Shown: positions 36,549 through 45,950, counted from the first letter of the stretch. The stretch is DNA of 64,000 nt from Anaerocolumna sp. MB42-C2 (GCF_030913705.1 NZ_CP133190.1:186001-250000); one strand, 5' to 3'. Notes: generated from the sequence alone by a model not told the origin. Translations and numbers: made by a program.

Positions 36549-37598
36549 TTATTTTTTAATCGCCAATCGTATTAGTTTGTCCAGTATGGTTTCAAAATCA
36601 AGGCCTGCACCTTTTAACATATTGGGATACCTGCTATGAGATGTAAATCCCGGAATGGTATTAACTTCATTAAAAACAATGGCGTTCTCCGGTGTTAAGA
36701 ACATATCAACTCTAGCAAAACCACAACATCCTAATTCTCTATAAATCCGAAGAGCGGTTTCTTTAATACGTTTTGCTGTTTCTTCGGAAATTCTTGCAGG
36801 CATATGGATACGGGAGGTTTTTAACGTATACTTTTCCGTATAATCAAAGAATCCGTGGGATAATTCTATTTCATCCACTTCTCCTATAATCAATTCCTCT
36901 GTGCCTAATACAGCACAACCTACTTCAAAGCCGTTAATATTTTCTTCAATTACAACTTTTGTATCATGTAAAAAAGCTGTATGGACTGCTTCCACTAAAG
37001 CTTCCTCATCTTCAATTTTGGTAATACCGAATGAAGAACCGGACTTAACAGGTTTTATAAATAAAGGATAATTTAAATGTTTTGTCAGCTTTTGTAGTTG
37101 GGTTGTTGGTATTCCTTTCCGAATAACTACGGAAACCGGCGTTTTGATTCCTGCCAAAGACACTATTTTGTGAGCGTAATCCTTATCCATACAAAGAGCC
37201 GAGCTTAAGGTATCACAACCAACCAGCGGGATACCGGCAAGCTCAATCAGCCCCTGTACCGTACCGTCTTCCCCGTTTTTACCATGAAGCACCGGAAAGG
37301 CTGCGTCTAATTGTGTGATAACAATTTCATCTTCTTTGAATTCTATTACACCATGGTCTGATCTGTTCGGAGATATGAACGCAGGAGAACAGGATAGATC
37401 CATAAACCACGTATTATCTAATAATTTTGAGGTATCTCCCAGATAACGAAACCAATTGCCCTCTCTGGTAATTCCCAGCATAACAACATCATATAATTCT
37501 GTATTCATATGAGTAATAACCGCATAAGCCGACTGCAGGGAGACATCGTATTCGGTAGAACAACCACCAAATAAAACTGCTATTTTTATCTTTTCCAT
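36549..37598 (-). CDS. vanG: VanG-type D-Ala-D-Ser ligase
   Basis: 349-residue ATP-grasp ligase. Family motifs are FGGCSTEYDVSLQSA (N-terminal loop), FPVLHGKNGEDGT, VGCDTLSSALCMDKD, FIKPVKSGSSFGI (ATP-binding lysine), the omega-loop segment EKYTLKTSRIHMP, and FNEVNTIPGFTSHSRYP. From memory, the overall sequence resembles enterococcal/clostridial VanG more than housekeeping Ddl. The ligand-loop EKYT and following vanXY-vanT support D-Ala-D-Ser formation, which lowers vancomycin affinity of precursors. The ATG has AAGAGG upstream. No vanR, vanS, vanU, vanY or vanW gene lies beside it. Substrate specificity needs biochemical proof. Confidence 0.87.
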   Translation of the reverse strand: MEKIKIAVLFGGCSTEYDVSLQSAYAVITHMNTELYDVVMLGITREGNWFRYLGDTSKLLDNTWFMDLSCSPAFISPNRSDHGVIEFKEDEIVITQLDAAFPVLHGKNGEDGTVQGLIELAGIPLVGCDTLSSALCMDKDYAHKIVSLAGIKTPVSVVIRKGIPTTQLQKLTKHLNYPLFIKPVKSGSSFGITKIEDEEALVEAVHTAFLHDTKVVIEENINGFEVGCAVLGTEELIIGEVDEIELSHGFFDYTEKYTLKTSRIHMPARISEETAKRIKETALRIYRELGCCGFARVDMFLTPENAIVFNEVNTIPGFTSHSRYPNMLKGAGLDFETILDKLIRLAIKK

Positions 37599-37949
37599 TT
37601 TTAACCTCTTTTCTGTTATAGGAGTAAATTATAAATTCATTTTCCTATTCTTATAGAATAATATATCTGTAATCTTATTATTCAAAAGTTCAGATTTGAT
37701 TATACCAGATAAAATGGGAGTGTTTTTTAAGTTACTCTTATAAAGTATTAAGAAATACTTATGAAAGCCTTAGTATATTCTTTTCAATTATTAACATAAG
37801 TAAATAAATTCAATATATGGCAGGTTATACTAACTTTGACACATAAATAGGTAAATGTTATAATTTATTTAAAACCAAAGAAAAAGGTATAAAGTAAATT
37901 AATAAATAATAGAGCTATAAGAAAAGAAAGCAGGAAATCGGAGGCGAAT
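37599..37949. promoter_or_regulatory. Divergent control region, vanG (-) / fetA-like (+)
   Basis: For the plus-strand ABC pair there is a near-consensus promoter: TTGACA at 37836-37841, 17 bases, TATAAT at 37859-37864. For vanG, a minus-strand -10 TATAAT (37704-37699) is visible but has no recognisable -35 at the right distance, which would fit an activator-dependent promoter. A small hairpin (aagtatt / aatactt) lies at 37744-37761. No open frame longer than a few codons has a ribosome site here. Confidence 0.6.
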
Positions 37950-38585
37950 ATGGGCAATATTATTCTAGAAACAAAATCATTAAGCTTTCAGAACATGATA
38001 TTTTATCAGGATATTCAAATCTATGAAAATGAAGTAAACTTCATTGTAGGCAAAAGCGGTACCGGCAAATCCACTCTGCTTCGGTTATTTAACGGAACCT
38101 TGTCACCAAGCGGAGGTTCTATATATTATCAGGGTAAGGATATAATAACAGTGGATACTATTAACTTACGAAAGGAAATATTATTAATAAGCCAGTCTTT
38201 ATATCTCTTTGATGAAAGTATTAAAGAAAATTTTTGTAAATTCTATGAATATAGGGGAAAAACTGCTCCGTCAGAGCAGAAGATGAAAGAATTTTTAGAT
38301 ATTTGCTGTATCGATTTTTCGTTGGATAAAGACTGCCTTACCATGTCGGGTGGGGAAAAACAAAGAGTATATACGGCCATCTTTTTATCATTTTTACCGA
38401 AAGTAATTATGTTGGATGAACCCACCTCCGCTTTAGATAAATATAACAGTTTTAATGTAATACATAATGTACTTGCGTTCTGTAAAGATAATAAGATTAC
38501 CGGTATTATTGTCAGTCACGATGAGGATTTGACCAATTCTTTTGCAGATAAAATAATTACAATAGAAAAGAGGGTAAAGGCATGA
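37950..38585 (+). CDS. fetA: FetA-like ABC ATPase (YbbL family)
   Basis: 211-residue ATP-binding protein. Motifs are Walker A GKSGTGKST, the signature MSGGEKQRV, Walker B VIMLDEPTSALD and switch VSHD. It is shorter than typical ATPases, like the FetA/YbbL type. It overlaps the permease gene by four bases (ATGA). In E. coli FetAB takes part in iron export and peroxide resistance; that role is transferred by homology. The start has ATCGGAGGCG upstream, and a strong sigma-A promoter lies at 37836-37864. Confidence 0.83.
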   Translation: MGNIILETKSLSFQNMIFYQDIQIYENEVNFIVGKSGTGKSTLLRLFNGTLSPSGGSIYYQGKDIITVDTINLRKEILLISQSLYLFDESIKENFCKFYEYRGKTAPSEQKMKEFLDICCIDFSLDKDCLTMSGGEKQRVYTAIFLSFLPKVIMLDEPTSALDKYNSFNVIHNVLAFCKDNKITGIIVSHDEDLTNSFADKIITIEKRVKA

Positions 38586-39355
38586 AGGAAATCGTGGAAT
38601 TAAATATACTGCAATTTAGTCTGGTTTATTTATTGTTATTAATTGTACTTTTTATCATGAAAAAATCAAAAATAAATCAGACGAAATTATTGCTTCTGGC
38701 GAGTTTACGTATGACGGTACAACTTGTTTTGGCTGGATTAATATTAACTTATATCTTTGGGAATCCTCACCCGGCCTTTGTTATCTTTTATATTATTATG
38801 ATGATTGGGTATTCAATCCGAAGAGTGTTAATGAAAAATAAAAATATTAATAAAAATTTTAAAATAGCAGTAGCTTTATCTATGGGTTTAGCCGGTATTA
38901 TCGTACTAGCTTTTTTTGTAATGGCAGTAGTAGGAGAAAATATTTTTAATCCCCAATATACCATACCTCTGGCCGGAATGATTATCGGTAACGCAATGAC
39001 TGGTATGACATTAGGATTAAAAACATTTACAGAGAATATAGAAAAACAAAGAATTAAAATTGATACTTTATTAAACTTAGGTGTCACACCTAAAAAAATA
39101 TTATTGCCCTATGTCAATAATGCTTTAGAAACAGCACTTTTACCGACCTTAAATAATATGCTTGGGATGGGAATCGTATCCTTACCGGGGATGATGACCG
39201 GCCAGATCTTATCCGGTACTTTGCCCACAACTGCCATTATGTATCAGATAGCTATTATGATAGCTATTTGCACCGCAGTCTGCTTAACGGTATTCTGTTC
39301 CTTGAATTTTGGGTATAAGACATTATACAACAAGAGGAATCAATTTATTTTTTAA
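38582..39355 (+). CDS. fetB: FetB-like ABC permease (UPF0014)
   Basis: 257-residue membrane protein of the UPF0014 family with about seven helices. Landmarks are LASLRMTVQLVLAG, IMMIGYSIRRVL, the central AGMIIGNAMTGM and the late LPGMMTGQILSG, all typical. It is translationally coupled to the preceding ATPase. It should form the transmembrane part of an iron-linked exporter. No iron-regulator box is obvious in the promoter. Confidence 0.88.
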   Translation: MKEIVELNILQFSLVYLLLLIVLFIMKKSKINQTKLLLLASLRMTVQLVLAGLILTYIFGNPHPAFVIFYIIMMIGYSIRRVLMKNKNINKNFKIAVALSMGLAGIIVLAFFVMAVVGENIFNPQYTIPLAGMIIGNAMTGMTLGLKTFTENIEKQRIKIDTLLNLGVTPKKILLPYVNNALETALLPTLNNMLGMGIVSLPGMMTGQILSGTLPTTAIMYQIAIMIAICTAVCLTVFCSLNFGYKTLYNKRNQFIF

Positions 39356-39432
39356 TCTATTTTCTAGGAAGTGAGGTATAAAATAGTTGTTTTGATTAGC
39401 AAAACTCTTATGTGTAATGTACGGAATTAACA

Positions 39433-39461
39433 TTGCAAATTAATATTTCAGGGCATATAAT
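39433..39461 (+). promoter_or_regulatory. Sigma-A promoter of asparaginase gene
   Basis: TTGCAA (39433-39438), 17-base spacer, TATAAT (39456-39461), about 45 bases before the start codon. Confidence 0.7.
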
Positions 39462-39506
39462 AGGAAGAACAATTACTTATATGCATAGCAAAGCGGAGGA
39501 ATCATT

Positions 39507-40541
39507 TTGAAGAAAATATTGGTTCTTACAACCGGTGGGACTATTGCCAGTTTACAGACTATGGATGGTTTAAAACCTGATAATGAAACTATTATTCATA
39601 TATTATATGAAAAAATCTATAGCTTGGCAGGTGACTATGATATTACAATCGAACCTATTTTTAATAAAGACAGCAGTAACATAATTCCGAGTGACTGGTA
39701 TGTGGTAGAAGATTCCATAAGGAAACATATCAACCAATACGACGGTATCGTAATATTACACGGTACCGATACGATGTCTTATAGTGCTGCAATGTTATCT
39801 TATCTGTTCCTTGGGATAAATAAATCCATTGTACTGACCGGTTCACAATTACCTATTGTATATGATAACAGTGATGGTGTTAATAATTTAATTGATGCAA
39901 TTATTACTGCGGGAGATGAAAGATTAACCGGTGTCTTTGTTGTCTTTTTTGATAAAATCATAAATGGAACCAGAGCTTACAAACGCAGTTCCATAAATAT
40001 GGATGCCTATATTAGCTGTAACTATCCATACGTAGGTGTAATAAAGGACAGAACACTGTTTATAACTTCTGATTTTATGAAAATTAAAAAAAATGAATGC
40101 GGATTTAATATATTATCTATTCATAAAAAGACTGTGACAATGATACCAAAAATTTATCTGCTTAAGATGACGCCGGGTATTGATGAGGGCATAATTGATT
40201 ATATCCGGAATGAGAATTATCAGGGGTTGATAATAGAGGGGTATGGTCTTGGCGGTATGCCGGTTGCCAATACAGAATTGATGAATAAACTGGAGGTTTT
40301 GATTAAAAGCAAAATACCTGTTATTATGGCTACTCAATGTGTTTATGACGGAGTAAATCTGGATACTTATGAGGTTGGTATTAAGGCAAATAAAATTGGT
40401 ATGATTTCCGCATATGATATGACTACAGAAGCGATTTATACAAAACTTATCTGGGTATTGAGTCTGACAGAGACCTATGAAGAAATAATTAAAATATTAC
40501 AGACTAATTTATGCGGGGAATTAAATACTAAAATTAAATAA
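39507..40541 (+). CDS. L-asparaginase (type I/cytoplasmic-like)
   Basis: 344-residue asparaginase that hydrolyses Asn to Asp and ammonia. Both catalytic threonine motifs are present: LTTGGTIAS with Thr12 and LHGTDTMSYSAAM. There is no signal peptide, so it is cytoplasmic. The start is TTG, supported by GCGGAGGA about nine bases upstream; no ATG lies near. It is monocistronic with its own promoter. Related glutaminase or D-amino-acid activity cannot be excluded. Confidence 0.88.
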   Translation: MKKILVLTTGGTIASLQTMDGLKPDNETIIHILYEKIYSLAGDYDITIEPIFNKDSSNIIPSDWYVVEDSIRKHINQYDGIVILHGTDTMSYSAAMLSYLFLGINKSIVLTGSQLPIVYDNSDGVNNLIDAIITAGDERLTGVFVVFFDKIINGTRAYKRSSINMDAYISCNYPYVGVIKDRTLFITSDFMKIKKNECGFNILSIHKKTVTMIPKIYLLKMTPGIDEGIIDYIRNENYQGLIIEGYGLGGMPVANTELMNKLEVLIKSKIPVIMATQCVYDGVNLDTYEVGIKANKIGMISAYDMTTEAIYTKLIWVLSLTETYEEIIKILQTNLCGELNTKIK

Positions 40542-40640
40542 CTAAGTCAGTTATCTTAAAAATATTAAATTGTGGAATATATTTCTTGTCCTTTTTGGTA
40601 ATTTATGTTATTATTTTTTTCGCATACCTGTTAATTTGTA

Positions 40641-40668
40641 TTGTTATAGGTGTTATGTGTAATATAAT
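40641..40668 (+). promoter_or_regulatory. Sigma-A promoter of diguanylate cyclase gene
   Basis: TTGTTA (40641-40646), 16-base spacer, TATAAT (40663-40668), about 33 bases before the ATG. Confidence 0.6.
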
Positions 40669-40700
40669 ATAAATGGATAGAATTTTATTTAGGAGACATT

Positions 40701-41831
40701 ATGGAAAGCATCTTGTATACAGAGCTTAATATATTCGCTTTTGTTATTTTATTGCTTATATTTATTAATGTCCACCATCAAACGGACACTTATTTTAATG
40801 AGCAGAAACTATTTCTGGCTTTATTATTCTGTAATGCTTTGATCCTCATATTTGATACATTTATGTGGATTCTTGATGAAAAACCGGGTTATATTAATTA
40901 TATTGCATTATCTGTTGTTACAACGATATATTACATATTAAATCCGTTGATATGTATGGTATGGTCAATTTACGCTGATTATCTGATTCATCAGGATGAT
41001 AATAGAAATAGAAAATTAATTAAAATTCTATTTGTTCCGATTATTATCTTTGCAATTTTAGCAATCTTAAGTAATTATAACCGAAGCTTATTCTACATAG
41101 ATGCAAATAACCGTTATCATAGGGGAATTTATTTCATATTAATGGCTTTAATCTGTTATGTTTACTTAATGTATACATTAATTTCTCTTATTTACAGTCA
41201 AAAAAAAATGAAAAATGAAAAATTTTTACCGATTCTGATTTTTGCATTTCCGCCAATTATTGGAGGATTAATACAATTTGCTTATTATGGTATATCTGTT
41301 ATCTGGATTTGTATGACAGTATCTATCCTGATTGTATTTATTAATATTCAGAATGATCTGGTATATAAAGATTACCTGACGGATTTATATAACCGCAGAC
41401 AGTTGGATAAGTATATGAAAGAAAGAATTGATAAAAATAACCGAAAAGGTTTATTGGCCGGAATTATGATAGATCTGAATTATTTTAAAAAGATTAATGA
41501 CCAATACGGACATTCTGCCGGAGACGATGCTTTAAAATATATAGCTAATATTCTAAAAAAGACATTTCAGAAAAATGCTTTTCTGTCCAGATATGGCGGC
41601 GATGAATTTATTGTTATTTTAGAAGTAAAAGAAAAGGCTGAACTTTATCAACATATGGACCGGCTGATTGAAAGTATTGATAAATTTAACGATAAAAAGT
41701 TAGTACCCTACCAACTTAATATAAGTTTTGGAGCAGATTTTTATGATATGGAATCAAATATGACGGCATACGAATTTCTAAATTATATAGATCAATTAAT
41801 GTATCTGGATAAGGAAAATAATCATTTATAA
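40701..41831 (+). CDS. Membrane diguanylate cyclase (7TM-GGDEF)
   Basis: 376-residue protein. Six to seven hydrophobic helices (about residues 8-215) form a sensor domain, followed by a GGDEF domain (about 220-375) that makes c-di-GMP from GTP. The active site is intact: DYLTDLYNRR at the start, IDLNYFKKINDQYGH, and RYGGDEF at about residue 297-303. The usual RxxD inhibitory site before GGDEF is absent (QKNA instead), so product inhibition may be weak. GGAGAC lies upstream of ATG. Confidence 0.9.
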   Translation: MESILYTELNIFAFVILLLIFINVHHQTDTYFNEQKLFLALLFCNALILIFDTFMWILDEKPGYINYIALSVVTTIYYILNPLICMVWSIYADYLIHQDDNRNRKLIKILFVPIIIFAILAILSNYNRSLFYIDANNRYHRGIYFILMALICYVYLMYTLISLIYSQKKMKNEKFLPILIFAFPPIIGGLIQFAYYGISVIWICMTVSILIVFINIQNDLVYKDYLTDLYNRRQLDKYMKERIDKNNRKGLLAGIMIDLNYFKKINDQYGHSAGDDALKYIANILKKTFQKNAFLSRYGGDEFIVILEVKEKAELYQHMDRLIESIDKFNDKKLVPYQLNISFGADFYDMESNMTAYEFLNYIDQLMYLDKENNHL

Positions 41832-41944
41832 TGGTAAGAGCTGGAATAGTAATTTTAATAGATTAGAAATAAGCTAATTTATAAGCATATTATTACGGAT
41901 TTTCAATAAACTTTAATTAAGTATATTTGTGGGAAGTTAATAAA

Positions 41945-43213
41945 TTGAAGAGGAAAATTTTTGGTATTATTATATCTATAATCGTTCTGTATTTTATGGG
42001 AATTACATATTTTGAGGGTATTACAGACAAACTTCAAACAGAAAATATGAATCAGACCAATACGGATAAATCATCCGTAGCCGAAACCAATCAGGAATTA
42101 GAACAGCTCGAAAAAAAAATAATGGAGTCCGCAGATTCAGCAAATAACGAAAGTATTAAATTATACGCCCAATCAGCGGCCTTGATGGATGCTGATACCG
42201 GGCGTGTTTTATATGAAAAAAACGGATATAAGAAAATGCCGATGGCAAGCACTACCAAAATAATGACGTGTATTGTAGCCTTGGAAAACTCTAAATTAGA
42301 CGATGTCGTTACCGTATCAAAATATGCATCCACAATGCCGGATGTACAGTTAAATATCAGGGAGGGTGAGCAGTTCAAATTAAGTGATCTTTTATATTCT
42401 CTAATGCTTGAGTCACATAATGACGTGGCCGTAGCTATAGCGGAACATGTAGGCGGTTCTGTAGAAGGGTTCGCAAAGATGATGGATAAAAAGGCGAAAG
42501 AATTGGGATGTGAACATACTCATTTTGTTACACCCAATGGATTAGATGCTGACGGACATTATACTACAGCAGTAGAGCTTGCTAAAATTGCCAGTTACGC
42601 CATAAAAAACAAGGAATTCATTAAAATCACCAATACCTCCGCCTGGGAATTTAAGGAGTTAAAAAACGGAAGAACTTTCTCTGTCAGCAACAAAGACAGA
42701 TTTCTGTATATGTATGATGGCGCCATTGGTGTTAAAACAGGTTTTACGGGTAAGGCCGGTTATTGTTTTGTTGGAGCAGTAAAAAAGGATAACAAAACTT
42801 TTGTATCAACAGTATTAGCCTGCGGCTGGCCGCCACATAAGAGTTATAAATGGGCTGATACAACAGAATTAATGGACTTTGGCAGTAATAATTTTGAATT
42901 AAAACAAATATTTAAAGCAGATAAAGTATTTGACCCTGTTTATGTAGAAGATGGTAAGCAAGATCATGTTAATCTTTATTATGATGGAGATATTACTTTA
43001 TTAATGAGTGATACTGAAAAAGTAAATATAATTTATAAAATTCCATCGATTATTAAAGCTCCCGTGAAAGCGGATACCCCTGTAGGTTTTGCAAAATATT
43101 ATGTAGGAAAAGAATTTGTTAAAGAGATTCCTATATTAACGAAAGAGGATGTGGATAAGATAGATTTTAGCTTTTGTATCAAAAAATTATGGAATACCTG
43201 GTTAATGCATTAA
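41945..43213 (+). CDS. D-alanyl-D-alanine carboxypeptidase, second copy
   Basis: 422-residue PBP5-type carboxypeptidase. A membrane anchor or signal helix (about residues 4-22) is followed by a low-complexity polar linker rich in Asn, Gln and Glu (about 30-65), then the catalytic domain. Motifs are STTK (Ser102-Lys105), SHN in LESHNDVA, and KTG in VKTGFTG. A C-terminal beta domain follows (about 310-400). TTG 41945 is preferred because GGGAAG lies eight bases upstream; an in-frame TTG at 41927 lacks a site. Compared with the copy at 17.7 kb it has a longer linker and SHN in place of SAN. It lies alone between two unrelated genes. Confidence 0.88.
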   Translation: MKRKIFGIIISIIVLYFMGITYFEGITDKLQTENMNQTNTDKSSVAETNQELEQLEKKIMESADSANNESIKLYAQSAALMDADTGRVLYEKNGYKKMPMASTTKIMTCIVALENSKLDDVVTVSKYASTMPDVQLNIREGEQFKLSDLLYSLMLESHNDVAVAIAEHVGGSVEGFAKMMDKKAKELGCEHTHFVTPNGLDADGHYTTAVELAKIASYAIKNKEFIKITNTSAWEFKELKNGRTFSVSNKDRFLYMYDGAIGVKTGFTGKAGYCFVGAVKKDNKTFVSTVLACGWPPHKSYKWADTTELMDFGSNNFELKQIFKADKVFDPVYVEDGKQDHVNLYYDGDITLLMSDTEKVNIIYKIPSIIKAPVKADTPVGFAKYYVGKEFVKEIPILTKEDVDKIDFSFCIKKLWNTWLMH

Positions 43214-43340
43214 TACATAAATCGTATAATTATAAAAAGGCGTTGAACAGTAACTAATAGATGACCAATATCCAGATACTAAGTATTATTTCTATTTATT
43301 ATACCGGATATATGATATAATTAATTGGAAAAGGTGTTTT

Positions 43341-43383
43341 ATGGGCATAAATTCTGAAGAATAGCCGGGTTTTACTATTCTTC
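43341..43383 (+). promoter_or_regulatory. Possible leader mini-ORF and hairpin
   Basis: AAAGGTG followed by ATG at 43341 opens an eight-codon frame (MGINSEE, stop TAG at 43362-43364). Its stop overlaps a perfect hairpin with arms gaagaatag (43356-43364) and ctattcttc (43375-43383). Translation of the mini-frame would block the hairpin. It lies about 60 bases before the corrinoid-activator gene. This could be a small regulatory leader; there is no direct proof. Confidence 0.3.
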
Positions 43384-43446
43384 TAATGCCTCGCATGTCT
43401 TTTGTGAGACAATTCTACTAATATACTTTAGACTTAAGGAGTTTAA

Positions 43447-45648
43447 ATGGAAGACATTTTATTTAAGAAAGAATTTCATATAGAGATAGAACCGAAAAAT
43501 GTATTGCAGTTAATCCAATGTTATGAAGATAATCCGATCTATGAGGAAGTTCTTGAAGAATATGAACGGTTGAAACCTTTCGTTCTTAACAGAATCCGCC
43601 CCAAAGCCGTGATCTGTTTTACAGAGGTGAAAGAGGACTATGCCATGGTACTGCCTAAGGAAAGTCCGGTATTGTATTCTATTGCAACGGTTGGAGAGGA
43701 AATCGGAGAGTTAACCAGCCAATACTTCGCTGAAGATGAGTACTTGAAAGCTATGTTAGTGGATGCCATAGCAGATACTTGTTTATTTGGGATGGAAGAA
43801 GAATTAAAAACCTGGATAAAAGAAGAATGCAGAAAACGTAAATTTGGAGTCAGCCATCGTTATGAAGCACCTGTTAACATTCCCATGGAAGCGCAGCAGA
43901 TAGCTTATATGGAAACAAACGCGGCAAAAAATCTTGGTATTTCTATTACTTCAGCATATATGTTTGATCCGGTTAAAACAAACTGCCAGGTTTACGCTCT
44001 TACAAAAAATGAACATATGTTCCGCTTGGATCATGACTGCAGGGAGTGTGATAATGTGAATTGTAATGTAAGAAATGTTTTACCCGTTATTGTTACGGCG
44101 GTTACGGATAAAGGAGAACAGGAAATCGAATGCAAAGAAAAAGAAACCCTGCTGGAAGCGATGATCCATAGTGGAATCTACCTTAGTGCCGTATGTGGAG
44201 GCAATGGTACCTGTGGAAAATGTAGAGTTAAATTACTGGATGGAGAGTTAAACATAACTCTTGCTGATGAAGCATATTTTTCGAATGAGGAATTGAAATC
44301 AGGATGGAGATTGACTTGTCAGGCATACCCAAAGGACGCCTGCAAAGTCCTGGTTATACAAAAAGATGAATCGGATTTTGAGGTATTATCAGGTTTTAAA
44401 GAAAATACAGAAAAGAATGTATACAAATATGAAGAAGATTATTCCATTGCAATCGACATAGGGACAACCACGATAGCAATATCTTTAATCGGAAACAGAG
44501 GTATACACTTAATAGACACCTATACTGCAGTCAATCTGCAGCGTGCCTATGGAGCAGACGTTATTTCCAGAATGCAAGCTTCAATAAACGGGAAAAGAAG
44601 CGAACTCAGACTAAGTATTTGCAAGGATTTATTAACGGGAATTAAACAGCTTTTAAATCGCAATCATTTAGATAAAAATAAGATTAGTGAAATTGCTATA
44701 GCCGGCAATACCACTATGGGTCATTTGTTATTGGGTTACGACTGCAGTAATCTTGGTATATATCCCTTTACTCCGGTGGATATTGGCCTGATAAGACGAT
44801 CTTTTTGTGAGGTATTTGGAGATTCCTATGGAATGAATTGCAATGTTACCCTGTTACCCGGTATTTCTACTTATATCGGTGCTGATATCGTATCGGGTTT
44901 CTATTTCTGCGGATTCCATGAAACGGATCGTATTAATCTTCTGATTGATCTAGGTACCAACGGAGAGATGGGAATCGGCAACCGTGAAAAAATCCTTGCT
45001 ACTTCCACAGCGGCCGGGCCGGCATTTGAGGGTGGTAACATTACCTGGGGAACCGGAAGTATTCAGGGGGCTGTTTGTAATGTGGATTTGACTGCAAATC
45101 AGGTAAGGATACGAACCATTGGGGATAAGGAGCCTATTGGCATCTGCGGAACCGGTGTGATTGAAGCCGCTGCTGAACTAAGAAAGGCTAAAATAATTGA
45201 TGAGACAGGGCTAATGGCAGAAGATTATTTTGAAGAAGGGTTTTTGCTAGCGAAGACACCGGCAGGGGAAAGTATTATGTTTACCCAGAAGGATATCCGT
45301 GAGTTACAGTTGGCCAAATCCGCAATAAGGGCTGGGGTAGAAACTTTGATTTTGCGTTATGGAGTAAATTATGATCAAATTGACAAGGTATATTTGGCAG
45401 GTGGATTTGGTTTTAAAATGGACCATGAAAAAGCTATCGCAATAGGTCTTCTGCCGGAAGAATTCAGAGGCAAAATTGAAGCTGTGGGAAACAGTTCCTT
45501 AGGAGGAGCTGCCAAGTACTTAACGGAAGAAAATTCCAAGGATGCCCTTTTGCATATTGTAAAAATATCTTCTGAGATTAATCTGGCAAATGACATAGCT
45601 TTTAATGATTTATATATGAAACATATGTTTTTTGGGGAAGACGAATAA
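43447..45648 (+). CDS. Corrinoid activator (RACo-like) fused to MetH-activation-like domain
   Basis: 733-residue protein with three parts. Residues 1-~205 resemble the activation domain of B12-dependent methionine synthase as found in stand-alone clostridial proteins (TVGEEIGELTSQYF, MLVDAIADTCLFGMEEEL, GISITSAYMFDPVK). A Cys cluster follows (DCRECDNVNC). Residues ~218-315 are a 2Fe-2S ferredoxin domain with CGGNGTCGKC (CX5CX2C). Residues ~335-733 form the ASKHA/DUF4445 ATPase (IDIGTTTIAISLIG, LIDLGTNGEMGIG, YLAGGFG). RACo proteins use ATP to reduce Co(II) corrinoid to active Co(I). The partner corrinoid protein is not in this window. AAGGAG precedes the ATG. Confidence 0.82.
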   Translation: MEDILFKKEFHIEIEPKNVLQLIQCYEDNPIYEEVLEEYERLKPFVLNRIRPKAVICFTEVKEDYAMVLPKESPVLYSIATVGEEIGELTSQYFAEDEYLKAMLVDAIADTCLFGMEEELKTWIKEECRKRKFGVSHRYEAPVNIPMEAQQIAYMETNAAKNLGISITSAYMFDPVKTNCQVYALTKNEHMFRLDHDCRECDNVNCNVRNVLPVIVTAVTDKGEQEIECKEKETLLEAMIHSGIYLSAVCGGNGTCGKCRVKLLDGELNITLADEAYFSNEELKSGWRLTCQAYPKDACKVLVIQKDESDFEVLSGFKENTEKNVYKYEEDYSIAIDIGTTTIAISLIGNRGIHLIDTYTAVNLQRAYGADVISRMQASINGKRSELRLSICKDLLTGIKQLLNRNHLDKNKISEIAIAGNTTMGHLLLGYDCSNLGIYPFTPVDIGLIRRSFCEVFGDSYGMNCNVTLLPGISTYIGADIVSGFYFCGFHETDRINLLIDLGTNGEMGIGNREKILATSTAAGPAFEGGNITWGTGSIQGAVCNVDLTANQVRIRTIGDKEPIGICGTGVIEAAAELRKAKIIDETGLMAEDYFEEGFLLAKTPAGESIMFTQKDIRELQLAKSAIRAGVETLILRYGVNYDQIDKVYLAGGFGFKMDHEKAIAIGLLPEEFRGKIEAVGNSSLGGAAKYLTEENSKDALLHIVKISSEINLANDIAFNDLYMKHMFFGEDE

Positions 45649-45950
45649 CACAACAGGGTGTTAAAATAATTATTTTGGGCGCTGCCTCACTCGGGTAAAA
45701 GATAATATGGAGTTAAATACAGAATACCCTTTCGGGATAAGTGAGCAGGTTATAGGAAAATCAGAATTGAATATATCATTGCTAAAAAAATTAGTAATAT
45801 TATATCTGAGATTTAATAACCATAAACATTTTAAATTATCTATATTTGTTAATTTAGAAGCAAAAATGATTTCATAATAATATAACTTAAATTTTTTAAG
45901 TAAGATATTGACAGTTAACCGACAATATGCTAAGTTAAAGCTATTCACTA
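45649..45950. other. Gap upstream of T-box leader
   Basis: About 300 bases without a supported gene. A 56-codon plus-strand frame (45707-45877) exists but has no ribosome site. A promoter candidate is TTGACA at 45908-45913 with a weak TAAGTT at 45931-45936, correctly placed to transcribe the T-box leader. Confidence 0.5.

Noticed and set aside
45707-45877. 56-codon plus-strand frame before the T-box leader
   Set aside because: No ribosome site, no recognisable family, very AT-rich composition; left as gap content.
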